From assembly GCA_046290435.1 (NCBI GenBank), contig JBKAGO010000072.1, forward strand, positions 1-52,349: a stretch of DNA of 52,349 nt. Direction: 5' to 3'. The translations under genes were made by a program, and so were the position numbers. The notes under the pieces are model-generated. The model was not told the DNA's origin. It was given only the letters and a program-made list of their open reading frames with translations, and ran no database searches. Every line of letters starts with the position of its first letter. The stretch's first letter is position 1. This document shows positions 1-8,170 of the stretch, piece after piece. This DNA comes from CAVQUE01 sp046290435. Lineage in GTDB: Bacteria; Actinomycetota; Acidimicrobiia; Acidimicrobiales; UBA8592.

Positions 1-2
1 TC

Positions 3-77
3 ACCGCCGCCATCTGGCACAACGAAACAACCCAGAGGCCCGGCCCCGCCCGCTCACTCATCGCCTACGACCACTGA
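3..77 (+). CDS. C-terminal end of a truncated gene, possibly a transposase
   Basis: An open frame enters from the left edge and stops at TGA 75-77. The last residues read AIWHNETTQRPGPARSLIAYDH. The Trp-His-Asn block and the RSLIAYDH ending recall C-termini of some actinobacterial IS transposases. This is from memory of family endings, not a search. Only 24 residues are visible, so family and function remain open. Confidence 0.35.
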   Translation, partial: TAAIWHNETTQRPGPARSLIAYDH

Positions 78-189
78 CCCCTTGGAACCAATCATCTAGT
101 CCTCAATACCTGGGCCGTTCGAACGATTGCTCACCCATCCACCCGCATGGGCACGGGGTCCAACGGCGTGAGATCGGGGAGAAGAGACG

Positions 190-2193
190 ATGTCCATCAC
201 GTTGCCCAGACTGCGGATCGGTCAACAGATCGTGGCGGTCGCCGTGGGCGCCACCATCGCTGCCAGCGCCGCTGCGTTCGCAGTGGCCCTCTGGGGGTTC
301 GATCGTCTCGACGAGACGGCGACGACCGCCCAGGTCGAATCCGCACGCCAGCAGATCCTCCACCAGACCGAGGGCACGCTCCGGCTCGTCACCGCCCAGT
401 CCGACGCAATCCAGGCGCGTGTCGACGCCGACCTCGAGGTGGCCCGGTACGTCATGACCGGCGCCGGCGATGTCGCGCTCGATCCGGACGCGCCGGTGGC
501 CTGGACCGCCATCAACCAGTTCACCCGCGACGCCGTCGAGCTGGACCTGCCGCAGATGACCGTCGGCGGGACCTGGCTCGGCCAGAACGCCGACCTGTCG
601 AGCCCGACACCGATCGTGGACGAGGTGTTCGGCCTCGTCGGCGGGACCACCACGATCTTCCAACGGATGAACGCCGAGGGCGACATGCTGCGGGTCGCCA
701 CCAACGTCGAGACGCTCGATGGCACCCGTGCCATCGGCACCTACATCCCGGCCGTCAACCCCGACGGCGTGCCCAACGTCGTGGTCGACGCCGTGCTCTC
801 GGGCGAGACGTATCGGGGCATCGCGTTCGTGGTGAACGCCTGGTACGTGACCGCCTACGAACCGATCCTCGATACCGCCGGCGAAGTCGTCGGCATCCTC
901 TACGTGGGCGTGAAGCAGGAGAGCATCGCCTCGATGCGCGACGCCATCGAGCAGACGGCCATCCTCGACGACGGCGTCGTCGCCATCGTGGGCGGCACCG
1001 GCGACGACGCAGGGATGCCGATCATCTCGGCCGACTTCGAAGAGGGCGTCCCGCTGGCGGAATCCGCCGGCACCGCCGACGGTGTCTGGCTCGACGAGCT
1101 GCTGGCCACCGCGGTCGCCAGCCCCGGCGAGGCATTGGAAGGGCCCGAGGTCGACATCGCCGGATTCGGGCCGTCGGTGGTGACCGCCGCGTACTTCCAG
1201 CCGTGGGACTGGACCGTGCTGACCGTCACGCCGTCGGCGAATCTCGACTCGTTCGCCGAGGACCTCGACGCCGCGAGCCAGGACGTCGTTCGGGCGCTGC
1301 TCGTCGCTGGCCTGGCGGTCATCGTGCTGGTGGGCCTGGTGAGCATCCGCTTCGCAGGTCGCATCGCCCGGGGGATCCGATCCCACGCAGCGGTGACCGA
1401 CCGGTCGGTCCGGGCGATCAGCGGTGCTGCAGGCCTGTTGTCGAACACCGTCGGCACCACGGTCGACCAGGCCGAGGCGATGAGCGTGACCAGCGACGAG
1501 GTGGCCGCCAACACCGGCATCGTCGCAGCGGCGACCGAGGAGTTGAGCTCGTCGTTCGGTGTCGCCTCGACCGGCGCCGAACAGATGGGTGGGATCGCCA
1601 CCCGGGCGGTCGAGGCGGTCGCCGAGGCCGAGCGGACCATCGATCGCCTGGCCGAGTCCACCCTGGAGATCGGCCGGGTCACCGAGATGATCAACACCAT
1701 CGCCAGGCAGACCCAGCTGCTCGCGCTCAACGCGACCATCGAGGCGGCCAGCGCAGGCGAAGCGGGCCGCGGGTTCGCCGTGGTGGCCCACGAGGTGAAA
1801 GAGCTCGCAGCCGGCACCGGCCGGGCCACCGACGAGATCTCCGAGCGGATCGAGCGGATCCAGAGCGACTCCGCCGCAGCCCGGGCCGAGGTCAGCCGCA
1901 TCGCATCGATCACCGGCGAGCTGGCCGAGGTGCAGACGTCGCTGGCGTCGACCGTGGTGCAGCAACAGCAGACCTCCAGCGAGATCGCCCGCAGCGTCTC
2001 CGACGCAGCACGTGGCGCCGTCGACATCGCCCGTCGGGCCTCCGACGTCGCCAACGGCTCCCGGCAGGCCGTGCACGCCGTCGGCGACGCCGAGCGCTGC
2101 ATCCGCGAGCTCGAAGCCGTCGTCGGCGAACTCCGCGACTCGGTGGGCGCCTCGACCTCAAAGGAACTCGCCGGGAGCGGCGCCCCGACCTGA
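190..2193 (+). CDS. Methyl-accepting chemotaxis protein with Cache-type sensor domain
   Basis: A 667-residue transmembrane chemoreceptor. The first membrane segment lies at about residues 13-36 and the second at about 368-388. Between them is an extracytoplasmic region of about 330 residues ending in AYEPILDTAGEVVGILYVGV, typical of Cache_3/Cache_2 sensors. The cytoplasmic signalling hairpin is clear at about residues 500-541, with the tip QTQLLALNATIEAASAGEAG followed by GRGFAVVAHEVKELA, the contact site for CheA and CheW. The start is supported by GGGGAGAAG upstream of ATG 190. No che genes are nearby, so the receptor must feed a pathway encoded elsewhere. The ligand cannot be read from the sequence. 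Confidence 0.93.
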   Translation: MSITLPRLRIGQQIVAVAVGATIAASAAAFAVALWGFDRLDETATTAQVESARQQILHQTEGTLRLVTAQSDAIQARVDADLEVARYVMTGAGDVALDPDAPVAWTAINQFTRDAVELDLPQMTVGGTWLGQNADLSSPTPIVDEVFGLVGGTTTIFQRMNAEGDMLRVATNVETLDGTRAIGTYIPAVNPDGVPNVVVDAVLSGETYRGIAFVVNAWYVTAYEPILDTAGEVVGILYVGVKQESIASMRDAIEQTAILDDGVVAIVGGTGDDAGMPIISADFEEGVPLAESAGTADGVWLDELLATAVASPGEALEGPEVDIAGFGPSVVTAAYFQPWDWTVLTVTPSANLDSFAEDLDAASQDVVRALLVAGLAVIVLVGLVSIRFAGRIARGIRSHAAVTDRSVRAISGAAGLLSNTVGTTVDQAEAMSVTSDEVAANTGIVAAATEELSSSFGVASTGAEQMGGIATRAVEAVAEAERTIDRLAESTLEIGRVTEMINTIARQTQLLALNATIEAASAGEAGRGFAVVAHEVKELAAGTGRATDEISERIERIQSDSAAARAEVSRIASITGELAEVQTSLASTVVQQQQTSSEIARSVSDAARGAVDIARRASDVANGSRQAVHAVGDAERCIRELEAVVGELRDSVGASTSKELAGSGAPT

Positions 2194-2230
2194 GCGACAG
2201 TGGGGTCGCCCAACGCGGGGGTCAAGGGCT

Positions 2231-2318
2231 GGGGTCAAGTCGTACTTTCAACCAACTCGGCACGCGGCGGCCTCCAGGCTCGACGACCCGGAGTTGGTTG
2301 AAAGTACGACTTGACCCC
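2231..2318. repeat. Long palindrome, family 1, copy A (28-bp arms)
   Basis: A perfect inverted repeat. The left arm at 2231-2258 begins GGGGTCAAGTCGTACTTTCA and the right arm at 2291-2318 is its exact complement. The loop is 32 nt. It lies between the chemoreceptor stop and the ABC ATPase gene. The same 28-nt arms recur at 28140-28224 with an unrelated loop, so this is a dispersed element and not only a local terminator. Confidence 0.95.
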
Positions 2319-2383
2319 TGTGGTTCCTGTGGTTCCCGGTCCTGTGGTCGGGGGCGCGTGGCTGCGGCGATACTCTCGGCGGC

Positions 2384-3337
2384 GTGGCTGTGATCGAGGT
2401 GTCCGGGTTGGTCAAGCGGTACGGGCCCGTCACCGCGGTCGACGGCGTGTCGTTCTCGGTGCAGCCCGGCGAGGTGTTCGCGCTGCTCGGGCCCAACGGG
2501 GCAGGGAAGTCGACCACGATCGAGGTCTGCGAGGGGTACCGGACCCGCGACGGAGGCGACGTCTCGGTCCTCGGGCTCGACCCGGCCCGCGCCGGACGCG
2601 AGCTGCGCGATCGCATCGGCATCGTGTTGCAGAGCTCCGGGATCGAACGGGAGCTGTCGGTGCGCGAAGCCCTGACGCTCTACGGCGCCGCCTACCGGCG
2701 GCCGCGTGACGTCGACGAGGTCATCGACCTCGTCGGGCTCGCCGAGAAGGCCGACGCCCGGGTCAAGACACTCTCGGGCGGCCAGCAGCGGCGCATCGAC
2801 CTGGCACTCGGCATCATCGGCTCTCCCGAGGTGCTGTTCCTCGACGAACCCACCACCGGCTTCGACCCCAGCGCCCGACGCAAGTCCTGGGACCTCATCG
2901 CCGCACTGCGCACCGGTGGCACCACCGTCGTGTTGACCACCCACTACATGGACGAAGCCCAACACCTCGCCGACAGGGTGGCCGTCATCGTCGGGGGTCG
3001 CATCGTCGCCGAGGGCACCCCGGATCAGCTCGTCGACGGCCCGGGCGACAGCCGCGTCCGCTTCCGGTTGCCCACCGGCACGAGCCTTCCGGACCGTCTG
3101 GTCGCAGGCGCCACGGTCCTCGAGAGCGCGGGCAACGGCCGCAACGGAACCGCCGGGCACGGCGACGTGGTCGACCTCGCCACCGCCGAACCCACGGCCC
3201 TGCTCGCCGGCCTCTGTGGCTGGGCGGTGGAGGCCGGCATCGAGCTCGCCGACCTCGAGGTCATGCGCCCGTCGCTCGAAGACGTCTACCTCTCGCTCGC
3301 CGAACCCGCCGAACCCGCAGAGGAGGTGGTGCCGTGA
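2384..3337 (+). CDS. ABC transporter ATP-binding protein (DrrA-like exporter)
   Basis: A 317-residue nucleotide-binding subunit. It carries Walker A GPNGAGKS at residues 36-43, the signature LSGGQQR near 130-136, Walker B VLFLDEP near 149-155 and a switch histidine in LTTHYMDEA. The long C-terminal region after about residue 220 is typical of DrrA/NatA-type exporters. GTG 2384 follows a GATACT -10-like element at 2369-2374. The stop overlaps the permease start by four bases (GTGA), so the two are co-translated. The likely role is export of a lipid, drug or polysaccharide precursor; the substrate is unknown. Confidence 0.93.
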   Translation: MAVIEVSGLVKRYGPVTAVDGVSFSVQPGEVFALLGPNGAGKSTTIEVCEGYRTRDGGDVSVLGLDPARAGRELRDRIGIVLQSSGIERELSVREALTLYGAAYRRPRDVDEVIDLVGLAEKADARVKTLSGGQQRRIDLALGIIGSPEVLFLDEPTTGFDPSARRKSWDLIAALRTGGTTVVLTTHYMDEAQHLADRVAVIVGGRIVAEGTPDQLVDGPGDSRVRFRLPTGTSLPDRLVAGATVLESAGNGRNGTAGHGDVVDLATAEPTALLAGLCGWAVEAGIELADLEVMRPSLEDVYLSLAEPAEPAEEVVP

Positions 3338-4233
3338 CCGCCGGACCCTCGGTCGACACCGGCAGCGGCCTCCCCGGCAAGAGCTCCGCAGGATCGTCGT
3401 CGCTGTCGTTCCCCGGCGCAGCATCGATGCTGTGGGCCCAGACGCGTCACCAGGTGATGGTCTTCTGGCGGATCCCGGTCGCGGCGTTCTTCACGCTGGT
3501 GTTGCCCATCGTCATGCTGGTGCTGTTCAACGCCCTGTTCGGCGACGGCGAGATCGAGACCGACGAGGGTTCGTGGCCGGTGCGCCAGTTCTACACCGGA
3601 GCGCTCGCCGCATTCGCCGCGGTGTCGGCGACCTACACCAACCTCGCCAACATGGTCCCGATCCGCCGCGACGAGGGAGTGCTGAAACGCTGGCGGGGCA
3701 CGCCGCTGCCGCCGTGGATCTACATCGGCGGTCTCATCGCCTCGGCGGTGGTCATCGCCGTCATCGGTGTCGTGTTCATGGTCGCACTCGGGGTCGTCGC
3801 CTACGACCTCCAGATCGAGGCCGCCAAGCTGCCCGCCGCCGTCGTGACCTTCGTCGTGGGGGTCGCCGCATTCGCAGCGCTGGGCCTCGCGGTCACGACC
3901 ATCATCCCCAACGCCGAATCCGCGCCGGCGGTCGCCAACGCCACGATCTTGCCGCTGGCGTTCATCTCCGACGTCTTCATTCCCCTCGAGGACCCACCCC
4001 GCTGGCTCGAGGCCATCGCGAACTTCTTCCCGCTGAAGCCGTTCGTCAACGCATTCCAGGACACCTTCAACCCGCTGGTCGAAGCGCCCGGCTTCGCCTG
4101 GGGCAGTCTCGGCTGGATCGCCCTCTGGGGCCTGGCCGGCGCGGTCGTCGCGGCACGCAGGTTCCGGTGGGAGCCCGCCGTCGGTGCCACCGGCGGCCGC
4201 CGGCGCCGCGGCCGCAACCCGAGCACCGACTGA
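3334..4233 (+). CDS. ABC-2 type transporter permease
   Basis: A 299-residue integral membrane protein with about six hydrophobic segments and the ABC-2 layout: an N-terminal cytoplasmic lead, then MVFWRIPVAAFFTLVLPIVM as the first membrane helix. The KRWRGTPLPPWIYIGG segment is typical of DrrB/ABC-2 permeases. It starts inside the stop of the ATPase gene, so the pair forms a two-gene exporter operon. It converges on the channel gene with only 16 bases between the stops. The substrate is not predictable. Confidence 0.92.
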   Translation: MTAGPSVDTGSGLPGKSSAGSSSLSFPGAASMLWAQTRHQVMVFWRIPVAAFFTLVLPIVMLVLFNALFGDGEIETDEGSWPVRQFYTGALAAFAAVSATYTNLANMVPIRRDEGVLKRWRGTPLPPWIYIGGLIASAVVIAVIGVVFMVALGVVAYDLQIEAAKLPAAVVTFVVGVAAFAALGLAVTTIIPNAESAPAVANATILPLAFISDVFIPLEDPPRWLEAIANFFPLKPFVNAFQDTFNPLVEAPGFAWGSLGWIALWGLAGAVVAARRFRWEPAVGATGGRRRRGRNPSTD

Positions 4234-4249
4234 CCCGCGCCGCCCGACC

Positions 4250-5062
4250 TCAGTCGGCCGTCGGGGCGGGGGAGTTGCGTCGGATCGAGATGTGTGCGCC
4301 CAGCACCTGGGAGTTGGGGATGAGCACCGTGCCGCTGCCGTCGCCGCGGTCGAGCTCGATGGTGACCGAGCCGATGGCCACGATGGACCCCGACACCGCC
4401 TCGACGCCGATCGCGGTCGCCGAGCCGGCACCGTTGGTGTCGTCATCGGGTTCGGCGGGGCTCCCGCCAGCGATGGGCGCGATGGTGATGTGATCGCCGA
4501 CGCTGACCGTGCGGCGCAGCGCCCGTCCGGCCGCGACCTCGCTGCTGACCGCCCGTGACCCGAAGCCGACCATGAGCGCCAGGGCCAGTCCCGCCGAGAA
4601 CAACAGGGCGGCCACCGTGATGTTGATGACCGTGGTGTCGATACCCAGCTGCGCCGATGCCAGGATGGCGCCGAACGCCAGGATGACGTAGCGCACGATC
4701 ATGGGCACGTTACGCGCCGGGCCCGACAGGCGGGCCGTCGTCCGTGCCAGAGTGCTCTCGGTCAGCTGGGCGACGATGTTCGCGCCGATCACCACGATGA
4801 TCGCCGACAGCAGCGCAGGCAGGAAGTCGACGAGGTCGCGCGGGATCTGGTCGCGGGCCTCGGCGTTGATGAAGCCCAGGCCGGTCACCAGCCCCGCGAT
4901 GATCAGCACCGAGAACACGAGGCTGCCGAGCGGTGCCGCCACGTTGCGGAGTTGTTCGGGCCGGCCTTCACGGCCGAGGACCTGTTGGGTGATGCGGCCT
5001 GCGATGCTACCCAGCACCAGGCCGCCCACGATCGCGATGAGGGCAGCGAGCCAGTCGTTCAC
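4250..5062 (-). CDS. Small mechanosensitive-channel-like membrane protein
   Basis: About 270 residues from GTG 5062. There are four or five N-terminal hydrophobic segments, then an MscS-like beta region (VSVGDHITIAPIAGG ... VEAVSGSIVAIGSVTIEL ... VLIPNSQVLGAHI) matching the core of the CmpX/MscS superfamily. It probably gates on membrane tension or stabilises the membrane. A longer reading frame to 5179 exists, but its extra 39 residues are Arg/Cys-rich and overlap the anti-sigma gene, so GTG 5062 is preferred. It lies 10 bases after the anti-sigma stop on the same strand and may be co-transcribed with the sigma operon. Confidence 0.8.
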   Translation of the reverse strand: MNDWLAALIAIVGGLVLGSIAGRITQQVLGREGRPEQLRNVAAPLGSLVFSVLIIAGLVTGLGFINAEARDQIPRDLVDFLPALLSAIIVVIGANIVAQLTESTLARTTARLSGPARNVPMIVRYVILAFGAILASAQLGIDTTVINITVAALLFSAGLALALMVGFGSRAVSSEVAAGRALRRTVSVGDHITIAPIAGGSPAEPDDDTNGAGSATAIGVEAVSGSIVAIGSVTIELDRGDGSGTVLIPNSQVLGAHISIRRNSPAPTAD

Positions 5063-5072
5063 GGGCGGGAGG

Positions 5073-5447
5073 CTACCGGGAACCCGCGTCGCCGTCTTCT
5101 TCGGGCGGCGGGACTGCCATGAGTCCGATCGTCTCGGCCGGCACGCCGAGCATCTGTCCGAGCATCGCCAGGTCGGCACGAGCCTGCATGCGTGCCGCGA
5201 TACCCGCCCGCAGACGGGGCGCGAGATCCGCCGGAGGCGCGAGGATGGCCAACAGCGCGTCGGTCACGGGGCCGACGGGCGCGGCGCCCGCCTCGAGGCG
5301 GTCGGCACAGCGGGCGCAGGTGGCCAGGTGGTCGTCGAGGTCGGGCTCGTCGCCCTCGAGCCACCCCAGCAGGCGCCGCCTGGGCGGATGGAACAGGTGC
5401 CGTCGGGCCCGGGGATGGCCGGTGCCGCTGATCGGGGTGGCGCTCAT
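5073..5447 (-). CDS. Zinc-finger anti-sigma factor
   Basis: A 124-residue soluble protein with the ZAS signature HLATCARCADRL at about residues 40-51 (His-x3-Cys-x2-Cys), the metal site of zinc-binding anti-sigma factors that often sense thiol redox state. No membrane segment is visible, so it should act in the cytoplasm on the adjacent ECF sigma factor. Its ATG overlaps the sigma stop (ATGA), indicating translational coupling and near-equal synthesis. The C-terminal half is Ala/Met-rich and unassigned. Confidence 0.85.
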   Translation of the reverse strand: MSATPISGTGHPRARRHLFHPPRRRLLGWLEGDEPDLDDHLATCARCADRLEAGAAPVGPVTDALLAILAPPADLAPRLRAGIAARMQARADLAMLGQMLGVPAETIGLMAVPPPEEDGDAGSR

Positions 5448-6124
5448 GGCTCCCACCCCCCGAGTGCGTTGGCCAGATGGCGCCGCCCGCGCAACAGGCG
5501 GGTCTTGACCGTGGGTAACGCCACCTGCAGCGCATCGGCGATCTCTTCGTAGGACAGCGCCTCGACCTCGCGCAGCACCACGATGGACCGGGTGAGCTCG
5601 TCGAGCTCGCCGAGGGCGAGCTCGAATGCTGCCAACGCCATGCGCTCGTGGACGTCGCGCTCGACGGAGGTGGTCGATACCGGTTCGGGCATCTCGACGG
5701 GGTCCGACAGGACCTCGCGCCGTTTCCGCAGCGCCGAGATGGCGGTGTTGTGGGTGATGCGCAGGATCCAGTTGCGCAACGGGGCGTCGCCCCGCCACGT
5801 CGGCAACGCACCCCACGCCTTCAACATGGCGTCCTGGGTGACATCTTCGGCGAGGTCGTGATCGCGGGTGACCGAGAGCGCAACGCGATACGCCGCGTCG
5901 CCGTGATCGATCACGAGCGACTCCAGCGTCACATCTGCAGCGCTGGCCGGATCGACCCGCTCGCGAGGTGCGGAGCGCCCGCTGACCCGGGCGAACGCGG
6001 CCCGCAGCTTCGCGAGGAGCTCGTCGATGGTCGTCGGCCACCGGCGCACGCCACCGGCCCCGGGGGCCCCGAGGGGGAGCCGGGACGGGGCGGGAACCGA
6101 GATGGCACCGGGAGCGACCTGCAT
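5444..6124 (-). CDS. ECF-family RNA polymerase sigma factor
   Basis: About 226 residues from ATG 6124. Region 2 is clear (AEDVTQDAMLKAWGALPTWRG, then WILRITHNTAISALRKRR), and region 4 has the helix-turn-helix LSYEEIADALQVALPTVKTRLLRGRRHL. The first 60 residues before LVIDHGDAAYRVAL are less typical, so the true start could be further in. It is coupled to the anti-sigma gene by ATGA. The upstream 590 bases carry no gene and contain the hairpin array described at 6394-6652. The regulon is unknown. Confidence 0.9.
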   Translation of the reverse strand: MQVAPGAISVPAPSRLPLGAPGAGGVRRWPTTIDELLAKLRAAFARVSGRSAPRERVDPASAADVTLESLVIDHGDAAYRVALSVTRDHDLAEDVTQDAMLKAWGALPTWRGDAPLRNWILRITHNTAISALRKRREVLSDPVEMPEPVSTTSVERDVHERMALAAFELALGELDELTRSIVVLREVEALSYEEIADALQVALPTVKTRLLRGRRHLANALGGWEP

Positions 6125-6393
6125 GGAGTACAGACGATCGAACACCCGGGAAAGTCGCGTGGCACATGCCACGCCACATTCGCGCCCCGAGGGTGACGGT
6201 CTCACCGTCGCGGCCCGGACCCGTCGCCGGCACCGACCCATCGGCTGCGACCGCAGCCCGCGAGTTGGCACAGCGCCTGCCATTTGGGATGCAAAAAGGG
6301 GGGACGCGGAAAATTCTCGACAGAATCTCGCGACCAAATCGAATCCCAGCGCGTCCGGGTAGGCGACGTTGACAATCTGCGCTCGTAGCGAGC
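6125..6393. other. Gene-free stretch upstream of the sigma factor
   Basis: About 270 bases without a credible gene. It includes one A-rich run and AT-richer sequence at about 6290-6345 (aaaaagggggga, gaaaattctcga), which is the likely zone for the sigma operon promoter reading leftward. No clear ECF -35/-10 pair could be fixed by eye. A small GCTCG-TAG-CGAGC hairpin sits at 6381-6393. Confidence 0.4.
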
Positions 6394-6652
6394 ACCGAGA
6401 TCGGGCTTCGGCCCTGCCGAGACCGAGGGGTATCCCGCCACTCCGACGTCTCGGCGAACTGCCCGGAGGGTCGTCATATCCCGCCAGACGACCCTCCGGC
6501 ACCCCCGCACACCCCGGCTGCGCACCAGCGCCGGGTGACGCAACAGGTGTCGGGGCCCCTGTATCCCGCCAAACAGGGGCCCCGGCTTCAACCCCGACCG
6601 AGATGTCCGGCGCAGTCCGGTGCTGCTGACCGCTGCGCTGCGCATCTCGGTC
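6394..6652. other. Array of hairpins with an invariant loop TATCCCGCCA (candidate structured RNA or DNA element)
   Basis: Three successive hairpins have unrelated stems but the same loop sequence TATCCCGCCA. Hairpin A is 6416-6455 (GCCGAGAC/GTCTCGGC). Hairpin B is 6463-6499 with a perfect 13-bp stem, CCGGAGGGTCGTC. Hairpin C is 6551-6584 with a perfect 12-bp stem, CGGGGCCCCTGT. A fourth hairpin D (6596-6652, stem GACCGAGATG) lacks the loop motif. GGGC-TTCG-GCCC lies at 6403-6414. ACCGAGAT occurs at 6394-6401 and 6597-6604, and either copy can pair with ATCTCGGT at 6644-6651. Changed stems around a fixed loop imply selection on structure plus loop sequence. Strand and function are unknown. Confidence 0.75.
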
Positions 6653-6710
6653 CGGGCCGAGGCCGTCGCTCGGCAGCGCCCGCCACCTCCTGCATGCTCC
6701 ATCGCCGCTC

Positions 6711-7469
6711 TCACAGATCGTCGATCGCCTTGAAGGCCTCTCCCTCGGCAACGCCGATGCGGGCGCCGGCCTCGGCGAGTTCGTCACGGATACGACTCCG
6801 GAACGCCTCGAGCGCCGCGTCGTCTCCGTCGGTGACGAACATCGTCGACTCGAACTGGCTGCGGTGCGCCTCGAGCGCAGCCAACTTCGCGGCACCATGG
6901 CCGGTGACGTCCTCGACGTGGTCGACCTCGTCGGCTTCGAACAACAACAGCACGTCGGGCCGATGATGCGCGAGCGCGATCTCCGGGAAGAAGTGGGGAT
7001 CCCTCGCCGCGACGAGCCCGTCGATGGTCAACAGCCCGGCATGGCGATGATCGGGATGCAGTCGATACCGCTTCCACGGGTCATGACCCAACAGCACCTG
7101 CGGGCGCAGCCGACGGATCCACGAAGCCACCTGGGCACGCTGGCGCATGCCGGACTCGAGCTCGCCGTCGGTCCAGCCCAGGAACGCAACGGTTCCCGTC
7201 GCGCCCAGCGCCGCCGCGGCGTCGCGCTGTTCGTGCTGGCGGGTGACGACGAGCGCGTCGGTGTCCGCGTGGGGATCCCAGGTGCCCTTCGACCCGTCGG
7301 TACACACCAACAGGCTGACCTCGCATCCCGCCGCGGCCCACTTGGCCAGCGTCGCCCCGGCCCCGAACTCGATGTCGTCGGGGTGGGCGCCGATGGCCAG
7401 TGCTCGCTCGGGTACCGCCAGGTCGGTGCCGGGCGCCTGCTCGACGGGACGGTCGGCTCGAGCCGTCAT
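6711..7469 (-). CDS. PIG-L family zinc deacetylase
   Basis: A 252-residue LmbE/PIG-L fold protein. The zinc motif AHPDD is at residues 28-32 and HPDH at about 142-145. LVCTDGSKGTWDP and GWTDGELE are typical of the family, which removes N-acetyl groups from glucosamine-containing small molecules (MshB in mycothiol synthesis, or others). It overlaps the start of the fbiD stop by four bases (ATGA), so the two are probably co-translated. It could be MshB-like, but it is shorter and lacks specific support. The later gene at 48457 is the better Mca homologue. Confidence 0.88.
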   Translation of the reverse strand: MTARADRPVEQAPGTDLAVPERALAIGAHPDDIEFGAGATLAKWAAAGCEVSLLVCTDGSKGTWDPHADTDALVVTRQHEQRDAAAALGATGTVAFLGWTDGELESGMRQRAQVASWIRRLRPQVLLGHDPWKRYRLHPDHRHAGLLTIDGLVAARDPHFFPEIALAHHRPDVLLLFEADEVDHVEDVTGHGAAKLAALEAHRSQFESTMFVTDGDDAALEAFRSRIRDELAEAGARIGVAEGEAFKAIDDL

Positions 7470-8059
7470 GAGTCCTGCTCCTTGGTGCTTCGGGCACGGC
7501 GGCGGTGTTCGTCGAGGTCGGCGGGATCGTCGAGGTCGAGGGCCAAACCCGCGTCGCGCACGACGTGGATGGGGCCGCCCATGCGTTCGGCCTCGGAGAG
7601 ATGCCGGGCGAACGAACCCGGTCCATAGCTGAACACGAACCGGCCCTTCGTCGACACGACCACCACGTTGGTGCCGTCGAGACGGTCGTCGGGCACCAGC
7701 ACGGTGCCCTCGAGATCGAGGAGGTCAGCGAGCGCGGCAGGGTCCGAGAGATCGCCGTGTGCGATCAGCACCCGGTCGTGGCCCGCGGCCGCCACGAGCG
7801 CGACGCCGTGGCGGACGGCAGCGTTGAGCCCAGGGTTCGGACAGTGGACGACGGTGGCGCCCAGATCGGTGGCCCACTCTGCGACCTCGGGATCGTCGGT
7901 GGCCACGTACACCGGGTACGGCGCGGCCGCCGCCACGACCGCGGTGGCCAGCGTCTGCGCCAGCAGGGCACGCTCCGCGGGATCGAGCGCATCGCCCAGA
8001 CGCGCCTTCGCCGTGGCGAACGACTTCACCGGGATGAGCACTGCGGGTCCGTTCGCCAT
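7466..8059 (-). CDS. fbiD: 2-phospho-L-lactate / phosphoenolpyruvate guanylyltransferase of F420 biosynthesis
   Basis: A 197-residue CofC/FbiD nucleotidyltransferase. It opens with the family pattern LIPVKSFATAKARLGDAL, then VATDDPEVAEWA, NPGLNAAVRHG, HGDLSDP and PDDRLDGTNVVVV, all typical of this small GT-A-like fold. The enzyme joins GTP to phosphoenolpyruvate or 2-phospholactate to begin the side chain of coenzyme F420. It implies that the organism makes F420. It is divergent from gpsA across about 110 bases. Confidence 0.92.
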   Translation of the reverse strand: MANGPAVLIPVKSFATAKARLGDALDPAERALLAQTLATAVVAAAAPYPVYVATDDPEVAEWATDLGATVVHCPNPGLNAAVRHGVALVAAAGHDRVLIAHGDLSDPAALADLLDLEGTVLVPDDRLDGTNVVVVSTKGRFVFSYGPGSFARHLSEAERMGGPIHVVRDAGLALDLDDPADLDEHRRRARSTKEQDS

Positions 8060-8170
8060 CGAGCCGCCAGCTTAGGAGCTGCATCGATGGGGCGACGAAG
8101 GAGCACCGTCGTCGGGCGGCCGTCGGTGTCCCCGGCACCCGACTCCGCCCGCCGAGTAGGGTCGCCGACC

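Noticed and set aside
5063..5179. N-terminal extension of the MscS-like protein
   Set aside because: 39 Arg/Cys/Ser-rich residues overlapping the anti-sigma gene; the hydrophobic start at GTG 5062 is more credible.
6330..6352. tRNA T-arm-like sequence (AAATCGAATCCC)
   Set aside because: No acceptor stem, D-arm or anticodon arm could be assembled around it.
6416..6584. 6C-type actinobacterial RNA or integron attC sites
   Set aside because: Loops contain TATCCCGCCA and not a run of six or more C, and no attC core or integrase is present; kept as an unclassified array.
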